Shown here: positions 55,362 to 64,000 of the stretch, piece after piece | Layout of the letters: every line of letters begins with the position of its first letter | Numbering within the stretch: position 1 is the first letter of the stretch | Assembly (NCBI GenBank): GCA_037783545.1 | Contig: JBBELK010000162.1 | Span: 1,984,001-2,048,000 of the forward strand | Origin: Henricia sp. BOLD:AAB3569 | Taxonomy: Eukaryota; Echinodermata; Asteroidea; Spinulosida; Echinasteridae | DNA: 64,000 nucleotides | Direction of reading: 5' to 3' | Made by a program: the position numbers and the translations under genes | Notes under the pieces: model-generated | What the model was told of the DNA's origin: nothing | Database searches by the model: none | The model's input: only the letters and a program-made list of their open reading frames with translations

Positions 55362-56553
55362 ATGGCAGCCCCAACCCTTGGTAAGCCGCTTCTTCTTCTT
55401 TCTTGCAGATCTTGTTTAGATCATGGAGGAAGAATTTTTAGATCATGTTTCTTCCTCCATGTTTAGATTTATAAGGGTGATACTATTTACCGGAAAACAC
55501 CGGAAATCACCGAAAAACATACTATCGATATACATGTATACCGGAAAACACATTAAAATACCGGGCGTTTCTGGGTATGTTTTGGGGAGTTATTTGGGCG
55601 TTTTCCGGTATTTTATGTGTTTTCCAGTGTTTTCTTTTTTGTGTTTTCTTTTTTGTTTTTTCCGGTATTTAGTATGTTTTCCGGTGTTTTCCGTTATTTA
55701 GTAGGTTTTCCTATGTTTTCCGGTTTTTCCCCGGTATTTAGTATGTTTTTTTCGGTGTTTTTCAGTGTTTTCTGGTAAATAGTACGTACATGTACGTACT
55801 ACCGGATTTATAATGATAATATTTTATTTATAATAATTTTGTTATTAATATTATTATTTAATCCTTGGAAAAACTACTATACACGTTCGTTCGCCAGTTG
55901 AGACTCCATGCACTTACTATTCACTAGTTAAGTTTATGGAGCATGATGTAAAAATCTCAAGTGTTTTTAAAGAAATACGAGATAGTTTCTCATTGATTGT
56001 TAAAATCAGGTTTCCTAACCCTTCCTGGGGCATTATTATGTCATATTAGGAAGAATTAGTGACGAACGTGTACGGTATTTATACCTCAGACATTGTGTAC
56101 AAAACATTGAGACAAGTGTTTACTCAAAAAATCCAAATATTTTCCCACTTCTAATTTTATTTTTTTATCCTCGATTATCTGCACTTACCGATGCTTGGTG
56201 AGTCATTTGAAGAAACAAATTCTGACCAACTTTTCAACTCTTACCTTAGTTTTAACCCCTACAAAAGTGTGGATGGGGGAAACCCTTAGAATCAAGCAGG
56301 GACTGAGAACCTAGCCCACATACTAACCAAGATGGGATTGGAACCAAGGCCACAAAGGTGAAAGACAAGGAAGTACAACTACATGTAAACACATTTTGTT
56401 TCCTTGGCCCGAACAGATGATCGCAAACTGAGTAATTTGGACAAGACGCCTTTGGTCGTGGTCAACGGCTCTCTGATGATGAAAGCTGGTCTGGCTGGAG
56501 AGGAGACACCAAAGAGTGTATTTCGGACTGTTGTTGGAACATTGCGCTCTTAT
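55362..56553 (+). CDS. Actin-like (actin-related) protein, first two exons
   Basis: Exon 1, 55362-55380 (ATG, GCAGCCCCAACCCTTG, GTAAGC donor), ends in phase 1. Exon 2, 56417-56553 (CAG acceptor, GTAAGC donor), begins in the same phase, giving MAAPTLDDRKLSNLDKTPL, then VVVNGSLMMKAGLAGEETPK and SVFRTVVGTLRSY. This aligns with the actin N terminus [20 protein letters not shown] and VFPSIVG, the phosphate-1 loop that contacts ATP. The invariant D of DNGSG is V here and the second G of GSG is L, so it is a divergent actin-related or actin-like protein. Later exons were not found before the window ends, so the gene continues beyond it, is nested around the Polinton fossil, or is broken. Confidence 0.6.
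55421..55461. repeat. Hairpin CATGGAGGAAGAA / TTCTTCCTCCATG
   Basis: 13-bp perfect arms around a 15-bp spacer in intron 1. A compact version of the same word (CATGGAGGAAGTCCTCCATG) is at about 56893. Confidence 0.7.
55481..55784. mobile_element. Foldback element of CCGGAAAACACC words
   Basis: TACTATTTACCGGAAAACAC at the left is inverted at the right with a few mismatches over about 45 bp. The interior repeats TTTTCCGGTATTTAGTATG about five times. About 304 bp, in intron 1 of the actin-like gene. Confidence 0.75.
56270..56380 (-). repeat. Worn tRNA-like SINE head
   Basis: GGGATTGGAACCAAGG and AAAGGTGAAAGACAAGGAA align with the better preserved copy at 51600-51650. Confidence 0.45.
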
Positions 56554-56589
56554 GTAAGCTTATGGGTAGATTACCATGCACAGACACCT

Positions 56590-56754
56590 GCAGCCGATTT
56601 CACGAATCCTTACGCACTGCGTAAGTCCGCTTGCGCAACATTTTATTGCGTAGGCTGCGCAACATTCCTGTGAAAATTACACGCAAGCTATATGGGGCTT
56701 GTGCCATTTTGCAAAAGTTGCGCAAGCTGCGCACTCTTTCGTGAAATCGGCTGC
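56590..56754. mobile_element. MITE with GCAGCCGATTTCACGAA ends
   Basis: Perfect 17-bp inverted ends around 165 bp with repeated TTGCGCAA/GCGCAAGC words. Confidence 0.85.
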
Positions 56755-57340
56755 TAGTGTTTGCCTTGTTATGACCTACTTCCAGATAGCTGAAAGCAAA
56801 GTATAGGCTGTTTTTTTACTGAAAGCATATCCTATATACTTTCAGCCGACCTAAATTGTTTTCCCTTCAAAAACGTGGGTCTGTTCTTGCATGGAGGAAG
56901 TCCTCCATGGTTCTTGACACGTGTCACACACAATTAACACAGGCCCGAAGGGCAGAAACGAATGAACACGCCTACCTATCACTCACACATTGGACGTGTC
57001 AAAAACAGCCCGAACTCTACTATTGATTGTGAATAGCGCCCTCTTTATCCTAAAGGTGACCAGCGCCCATGATCCAGTGTGGCTAGCATTTCACAATTTT
57101 TACATAAAGAGCGTGCTCGGCGATGTGACTTCGCCGATTGGAGAATAAAGAAGGAATATGACCCACAGTATGCCTCACATTGCAAGAAAATAGCTTAGAT
57201 ATGTCAAATTGTTTTGGGGAGCATGCCCCAAGACCACCCAAATGCTGGGTTTTTGCCCCCACACTGTTAGCAGTAACAATAATTGGTGTCGGATTTCAAC
57301 AAGATAACTTTTATATTGACTAAAATTTATGTGTCTAGAA
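56755..57340. other. No gene or repeat recognised
   Basis: Contains the short CATGGAGGA hairpin near 56893; otherwise featureless. Confidence 0.4.
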
Positions 57341-60290
57341 TTATGTTAAAGACAGATCCAGAAGCGTTTAAGCACTGCCCTTGAAATTTCCACCAACCAA
57401 TCAAATAGGACAATAATGATCCACATCGTCTTTTGGTGATCAGTACAATTTAATGATTGTGCGCACGTTGTTGCTACATGTGTTTCTACGTGGGCGGGGC
57501 TTACTGGATCGGCCAATTTACTCTGTGTAACAGAGTGGATGTGATGTTTTTCGCTCTTTAGAATGTTTTGATCTTGGTAAACACAAGTCTTATCGAATAG
57601 CGATAAATATAAATTTACCGTTAGGTTGTCTTTAACCACTACCTTGTTAATTCCTTTAGCCTTCTTTATGACGTCTCGCTCGGTCTGAATGGCGTACAGT
57701 TTTGGTCTGATACACACCGCCCCTATAATCTGTTGACCCGCAGACTCATCTTTAAATTTGCCGATGACCTTCTTATTCGTTTTGTCGTACGTACACCGGG
57801 TGGTCCGATCCTCTGGGTAATTTAAAAAATCGTACAGGTGCTTATACTTGCCCATGTCCGCGTATACGTCATCTCTTTTAATCTCCAAGAGAAGACTGTC
57901 GGTGTCCGTGTACACCAGGTTTACGTTATTTTAGTACTTAATTGGCCTTTAAATTGTTGTAATAAAAGTCGTACATGAGCGTTTTCGAAGAGTCCAATAT
58001 CGTCATACCGCAGTAGATTCGTTTGTCGAGCGTCGTCTTTGTCCTGTACATGATGTTGACCATGGCCAGTTTGCAGTCTTCGAAGACTGTAGTCGATTCG
58101 TAAATTGGTAACGAACACATTTTAAAAAGTTTCTTGTCGTCTTCTAATCTCATGAGCTCGGAGTTTAGCCGATTTCGTACATTTTCCATGGTCTTGCCAA
58201 GACTGAATTATTCATCAATTTGAAAAAGTCTTTTTCGAATTTTGATTTTGATTCTTTGCGGAGCTGAGTGTTTTTGTCGATATATACGACTTCATCCAGG
58301 CAGCTTGCTTGAACGATAGAATTCTGTGAATCTTGGTCAACTTTAATCCGAGATTTAGATACAGTTTTAGCGTCTGATAGTGTACTACGATGTATTTCGT
58401 TCTATTTTTCAGAGTGCACGTTAATTTGTTAACGTCGGGAGTGTCGGATCGCTTATCTTGATTAGTCGCCGTTGGTAATCGGAAAACCACTCTTGAGGAA
58501 CGTTCAAGTTTTCTGGCGCCAGAGGGTAGTCGTTGTGTTCGTCGTGTATTTGTTTTGGATATTCCAAGTCCACTTCTAAAATGTACCCTCTTTCTGTTTG
58601 CGCAGTTTTAATACATCTCCTGTTTAGAATTTGATTTGTATGTCGGTAAGCCATTTAAAGTCAAAATGTTTGTTTATGGCGGCTTCTTCTCTTTGTAAAT
58701 TTTCGAGCAATTTTTCAACCACGTTTTCGCCCCTATAATATGTTTTACTCATTAGATGTCCGTCGCATCTGACTACCGCGTAAGACCACCCGCATGCCTC
58801 GTGTTTTTGCATTTTGATGGTCGCGTTTCCGACTTTTTCTCGGTGAGGCACCTATCAGCGATTCAAAATCTGCGTAAACTACAAATGGGGCCTGCATCTT
58901 ATGCTTCGTGTTTTTAAATTTTATAATGTCTCTTCTACGATTATATTGGTCTAGTTCAGTAGACGGCATAACTATTCTGCTCGCTTTATACCTAATACCA
59001 GAGCAGTCAATTTTGTGTCTTTTTAGTAACTCTTGGGTTCCGTAATGCTGCAGGCAGCGAACGCAAAAGTAGGCCTACTTCTTTTACTTATGCTTATCGC
59101 TAAATAATAGTTTGTTTAAACAGCTAGAAACCCCCCATCCTCAATGTTATAGTTTTTTTGTTTATCAATGTGTATGTGTCTACAACACCATCACAACTTT
59201 TTTTTCACAAAAAATCGACAGGCTTTTGCCTAAAACGTAAAGCAGTTTCGACCCTCTTCACCCGAAATTCTGAAACGCTCGAGGTCACTTGGCTTGTTTT
59301 GACGTCATCCTGATGAGAAACATACAAAACGGTCTGTGCAGTATTGAATGGAAAATACACGAAGTGAATGTTTATCATGCCTGTTTTGTCCTTGTAATTC
59401 AAAATACAAATGTGAAAAACACTTCATGTAATATGACAACAATCTACTATTACCTGTTTTGTGAAAAACGATGAAATTGTGGCTCACAATGAACCTCTTT
59501 TGAAGTAAATACTGGTGCATTGCGACGGGTGGTTTTGTCACGGAACGAACGGCATTCACAGCGGTATGTGTACAGCATGGTACGGTCCCCTGCGGGCGTA
59601 GTCTCCACGTGTTTGAACATCGGCCGTACAAGTTATAGAATGAGCGACTCATTTTTCTCTCTTGGTAATAGAAAAGAAAATATTTCTGCTCTTTTTTTTT
59701 TCATAGTGTCTGGTAAAACATACAGCTACTGGGCATATCTCTGGCTTTTTGGACCAACAAAATTCTTCAAAAAACACCATCTAACAGAGACGGTTTTCCA
59801 AGTTTTTGGCGTGTAAACGTATGGAGCTAACAATCGTGTTGACTTCTCTTTCTCAGGATTGCGTCACGGGGTCACGCGCATATCATGAATACCTAATGAG
59901 CGTTTCAGAAATCGCGAAAATCTCATTTTCGAAAAGCGCACTTTTGCTTGCAATTTATCCACTTAAAACCGACAATTAAAAAATAATAAAAATCCACGTC
60001 GGCAAGAGGGATGTTTGGACTATCGAAAAAAGCCTAAATGCTGGATTTTCGTCAAGGGGGATTCTTCCTCTTTAAATTTTTGATCCAGCAGTAGTGGGTT
60101 TTATCGCCGTCGGAATATAGCATCAGGTTAATGACCTCGCTTTCTGTAAAGTGGAGTGGGTAGATGCCGTTCTTTTCATCGTAACCGAGCACGTTAATGT
60201 TTATGTTGTTTTGTTTTTCAATCTTGGGAACTTGACTTATCGGCGTCGGAAATTTAGTCTGTCGTCTTCTTTGTAGATTGACGTGCAATC
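57340..60290 (-). mobile_element. Polinton protein-primed DNA polymerase B (fossil)
   Basis: Pieces of one family B polymerase lie in order on the minus strand. An N-terminal part (about 60290-60052) has NININVLGYDEKNGIYPLHF and HYCWIKNL. The exonuclease side (about 59070-58420) has APFVVYADFESLIG. The palm side (about 58200-57350) includes YTDTDSLL, the Y-x-D-T-D-S metal-binding motif. These are typical of Polinton polymerases. The fossil is broken, with at least half a dozen breaks, and is interrupted by about 1 kb of unrelated DNA (about 59075-60050). No integrase, protease or capsid gene is seen, so only a fragment of the element remains. Probably old. Confidence 0.85.
59075..60050. other. 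Insertion within the Polinton fossil, unidentified
   Basis: About 975 bp of AT-rich DNA with no polymerase similarity separates two polymerase parts. Clear inverted ends or target duplications were not found, and no gene is recognised. Confidence 0.5.
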
Positions 60291-61200
60291 TAGATTAACT
60301 CTATGCTTTAACTTCTTATAGTACCTGCATCTATAAATTTGTCTTTAAATTTTCCTTGTGCTAATCTAAGTGCCCATAATTTTGCACTTCTTTAGTAAAT
60401 TACGGGATATTGTGATGGTTTTTTTTTCACAACGACCATCCAAAAAGTATTGTCAATGCTGCTACATCACTAAATCATGTAAACATACAGTAGGCCGGTG
60501 TGTACCTTTGACACCCCCCCCCCGCCCCCCCCCCCCCCCCCCCGCCCCCCCCCCCCCCCCCCCCCCCGCCCCCCGTATTACACGGCCGCCCTCCCAAAGA
60601 CACGTCCAGTGTCCTTTTGTAAAATTTGATAATTGAAAGAATATTGTTTCTGTGCACAAAAACTGCACATGACTTAAAGCTGAAATTTATGTCAATTTAT
60701 GGAAAACCTCTCAATACATGTTCCATATATGAAACATCTAATATTTATCCCGCTTTTGTTACCAATTTTTTGTCCACTAACCAATTTTTTTTAAATCTTA
60801 AAATGTATATCTTGACAGAAATCCAGAACTTACTCATTGGTATGCACATATGTGCTCCTGACCAAAGTGGATGGTAATGTATTATGCCATCTATTAGCTG
60901 CAGCATAACGATGTACATCCAGTATGTTGCACAATGTAATTAAAGGCTCCTACAATTAGTTGTTTGCAAGAAAAAGAAATTGCACAATTCCATTGGTGCA
61001 ACTCTTCAAAATGTCCACTATTGACTGCAGTATTACTGTATGTAGCACTTAGTGTCTGCATTTCAGAAATTGGTCGCTCAACTTGGCAAGACATCTCTTT
61101 TTCTGCTGGTAACCTCAATTGACTTGTCATCTTGGTATGGAAGACCTTTAAAGATCTAGCCAATGTTGCACAGGGAGACAGCATTTGTTTCTCATCATCG
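60291..61200. other. C/G homopolymer tract and spacer
   Basis: 60510-60575 is almost pure C with isolated G. The rest is AT-rich with no recognised gene; it should include the 3' UTR of the MOCOS-like gene. Confidence 0.5.
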
Positions 61201-61915
61201 CTAGAGAACTGAAACTACATCCCCAGCACGCAGAGTCGGTCCTTTAGAGGTGATATCATCTCGCAGCAGGTGAACACCAAAAGGCACCTGTGCAGGTTGT
61301 AATTGGTCAATGACAGAAAACCAAGCAAAAAATACTGCATATTAGTATAGTGAGATTGCATTTGGAAAACGGCTACAATTACAACACAACTACATATAGT
61401 TGGTCAACACCCAACAATTTTGCAACAAAACTGCTAATCACCCTCGTAAATGATGTAAGTAGTCTTTCATCAAAGGCTACATTTTATCGACATCATGTAA
61501 TAAACGTGTGAAATTGGCATGTACACATCCACCTTAATGTCACTGAAGAGTAATTTTGGCAATATGCACAAACTTGATGTTCAATACTTTTCAATTTGAG
61601 TAAATTTCTGGCCCAGTTTACCACATTAAAGTGTAATTTAAAAAGTGTTCTTTAACTTCTTCCCAAAATGCAAATACATGTAGGTATAACTGAATTTTGC
61701 TGTTCCCACGGAATGAGAATTGCTGATAGGTGTACAATATACCAAAGTTTGTAGGAGATTTAATGTCAATTGTGCCTGTCAAAAACATTGTCAAAAAATA
61801 TTTTGGGTACCTTATTTCCTCTGACTGATGATATCGTTAGTAAAGGCTCCTTGCTTCGAGCAGCTGTCTGTTGGTCCACACATACCATCTGACAGCGACT
61901 ACATGCACCGGCAAC
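61201..61915 (-). CDS. MOCOS: Molybdenum cofactor sulfurase-like protein, last two exons
   Basis: Exon 61915-61811 (35 codons, phase 0 at both ends, AG acceptor, GT donor) encodes VAGACSRCQMVCVDQQTAAR and SKEPLLTISSVRGNK. Exon 61287-61201 encodes VPFGVHLLRDDITSKGPTLR and AGDVVSVL, then TAG. These match the end of the MOSC domain of MOCOS (G-P-C-x-R-C-Q-M-I-C-I-D-Q, then K-V-x-F-G-x-Y-L and a G-x-x-V-x-V-L close). MOCOS transfers sulfur to the molybdenum cofactor of xanthine dehydrogenase and aldehyde oxidase; the MOSC domain binds the cofactor. The 523-bp intron is intact. Upstream exons are not recognised in the last 2 kb and probably lie beyond the window. A MARC-type MOSC protein is less likely because of the CSRCQM motif. 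Confidence 0.8.
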
Positions 61916-64000
61916 CTGACCAAAGGAAACAACCAACAAAATCACTATCTGTATGTTCCCCTACTGAGCACTCCACATTTTAATCAGCATGTAGCAGCTT
62001 TCCTTTGAAGCATCTAAACCGAGTTGCAAGCCATTACGCCATTACCATGAATTCGAGCTGAACTATTGCTAACTGCAAAATCCCTCTTCTAAGAGACAGT
62101 TAACGGTACACACCTGTTTACATGATTTAGTGATTTAGCATCACTGACAATAATTTTTCGATGGTTGTTGTGACAAAAAATAATCAAATTTGTCAAGTAA
62201 GTAAAAATGTTTAAAATTAACAAAAGAAGCCCATATTGGGCTATACGTTTCACCAGCTGGCCATCGCTGTATAAAACCATGTGTTTGTAAATAAAGGTGG
62301 CATCCGATACGGGCTGACACGTGTTAAAACCGTTTTAAATCATTTCCCCCCGACTATTCACACCTTGCATGATCCTCCAAGGTCAGCGCTGACTCGCGAA
62401 AGGTACTCGAACGCAGTGGTTTCTCGCACGTCCGCAATGCATGGTGCTTTTTTTTCAGATATTATTTGTATTGCCACAAATCTGCGAAAATATGACAGAT
62501 TCTCTCGCCCATATCAACGCCCAGAAGCCCTTCTAATAAAACCTGCTGGCAGATTTGTCTACAAATTAGAAAATACAGTATGTAAATAGTGTTCTTAGGA
62601 CATTATTTTCCATCAAGAAGAGAAACCAACTGCGAATGACAAAAGCAACTCGCACTTCATGTTGGTTTCTACAGCTGGAAGTAAAACTAACTACAAGACC
62701 ACGTGATTTTCTGGAACCGAAATCTGGTACCAGAAAATCACGTGACCTTGGTTTCTTTTCAGGATCTATTCAGTTTATTTCTGAGAGACTTTTAAAATCT
62801 TGTGTGGGTCCATTTCGAGCCCAAAATAGCCCAACAAAGCCGATGTGTCCCTTTAAGGAACACCACACAGTCTGGTATTGCCATACAACGGTGCAATACG
62901 GAACGTTATAGCCGATCTACCATTCCTGCGCGTCTCACCGAGAATTTTGTTGTAGGTTTTTTTGTTTTATTGCCCGTTTGTGAATTTGTGAGGTGTTTTT
63001 GGTTTTTGCTACTTTTGTTGTACAGTTAATTGTAAATTTGAATGCTGTCTGGATTTAGACCGTTTGCGTGAATAAATAAACCGAGAATGAAATACATGTC
63101 AGCAAAAACTGAATGTGATCTCCTCTCTTGGCGGCTGTGTCTTCCTATGTTGAGTAGTATTGACAACAGGTGACCTTGATGAGCCTATTCCAACCCAAAC
63201 TGTCGAGTGTAGCATCAACCAATTCACTTCGGCTTGGAGGAAATCAATCATTCAGCACTTTGGCTATGTATTGTGGATAGAGTTGTTTTCGCCTCCCTCG
63301 TCCTGGCTTGCCATGTTTTGAGTGAGAAAGCGCATACTGGCAAACAAGGTCATTTTCGGCAGACGAAGAGAGTGGCCAAGACATTTCAGTTGCTGTTCTT
63401 TAACAGAGAGAGACAACGCATTAGCTCCAGATAAATTGCAGGTCCCTTGGCATTGGTGTTTGGTCTATTCTGCCGATGTTAAGCATTATACACATGTAAT
63501 AAGCCAATAGACCAGTTGAGTGTTACATTTGCATAAATCCTAGAGTCCCGCCTTCTCGCTACGGCACTCGCGTACGAGGTACCCTCACTCTGGATGCAGG
63601 GTTCACAGTGGATTTACCACTAGTTTCATGAATGATCTTCCAAGTCTTTCAAGAAGCTTTCTCTCTTTCTGCCATTTCTAAATGTCCTATTTAAGCCGTT
63701 GGGCATCAATTTTGTAGGACTGTACAACCAGCCGAGCAAGGTTATGCCATTGATGAATATACCTGTTACAGTAAAATCCATTTAAAAAACGTACCAAGTG
63801 TTTCGTGTCTTCATTTTGTGTTTTTTTTTTCATCATACGTCTGTATTTGCAGAGGCCGCATGCACACGCAAGCACTGCCAGCAGTGTGGTTATGTGATCA
63901 GTGCTATCCTGTACCTATAGAGGGCGCACTTACCATTATCCACAATCGATCCCAGGTTTCGGTCGCGTTCCGGGCATGCTTTAACAATGGCAGTGAGCAC
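61916..64000. other. No gene firmly recognised; presumed upstream introns of the MOCOS-like gene
   Basis: Contains a CACGTGATTTTCTGG hairpin at 62700-62744. A minus-strand frame near 63890-63690 has a hydrophobic run (TTLLAVLACACGLC) before KYRRMMKKK. There is a good minus-strand donor (GTAAGT) at 63933. None could be tied to a known exon. Confidence 0.4.
62700..62744. repeat. Hairpin with CACGTGATTTTCTGG arms
   Basis: 15-bp perfect inverted arms, each carrying a CACGTG E-box at its outer edge, around a 15-bp spacer that itself contains GGTACC. Confidence 0.8.

Noticed and set aside
62281-62589. 102-codon plus-strand frame starting MFVNKGGIRYG
   Set aside because: No recognisable motif or splice context; likely chance.
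63687-64000. Upstream exons of the MOCOS-like gene (hydrophobic frame near 63890 and GTAAGT donor at 63933)
   Set aside because: A good donor and an open frame exist, but neither translation resembles MOCOS or any family I know.

Overview
The window is eukaryotic DNA. It has GT/AG-spliced exons, TATA promoters, tRNA-headed SINE copies, a LINE, many small inverted-repeat transposons and large tandem repeats, and no operons or bacterial gene density. The two best-preserved loci are a duplicated histamine N-methyltransferase-like gene and a molybdenum cofactor sulfurase-like 3' end. Frequent TAGGCCTA and ACATGTACATGT words, an Ngaro-type retroelement, a V-domain-like SINE and a Polinton suggest a marine invertebrate deuterostome, most likely an ambulacrarian such as an echinoderm. 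That placement is inference from sequence style, not from a search.

Layout. 0.2-1.85 kb: internally deleted Harbinger transposon with remnants of both of its genes. 2.2-6.5 kb: five or six MITEs and two minisatellite-like patches. 6.5-10.2 kb: a decayed Jockey/CR1-group LINE, itself hit by a TTAA-site MITE. 10.2-15.3 kb: more inverted-repeat elements and otherwise featureless DNA. 15.3-29 kb: a nested stack, in which a minisatellite (AGGACGGGCCTCTGAATGC word) is interrupted by a 957-bp element and a 5.2-kb element with CACTCT ends, followed by a decayed Ngaro/DIRS-type tyrosine-recombinase retroelement. 29.2-33.1 kb: a 1.23-kb element with perfect 80-bp inverted ends, a foldback MITE and two tandem 450-bp MITEs. 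33.4-36.1 kb: HNMT-like gene A on the minus strand. 36.1-42.8 kb: one inverted and four tandem Helitron-like copies loaded with nuclear-receptor (DR1), CRE and PAR-bZIP consensus words. 43-52 kb: a SINE, local duplications, a TTTCGAAACG minisatellite and a 2.5-kb CACTCT-ended element. 52.2-53.4 kb: HNMT-like gene B on the plus strand. 53.7-56.8 kb: MITEs and the first two exons of an actin-like gene. 57.3-60.3 kb: a broken Polinton DNA polymerase. 61.2-61.9 kb: the last two exons of a MOCOS-like gene.

The host genes are islands in transposon debris. The HNMT-like pair is head to head, with the Helitron-like array between the copies. One inverted Helitron-like 3' end stops 29 bp before the gene A start codon and supplies the only obvious TATA box there. 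This array, and its possible role as mobile regulatory DNA for the methyltransferase genes, is the most interesting thing I see. All identifications come from reading motifs and hand alignment; no searches were run.
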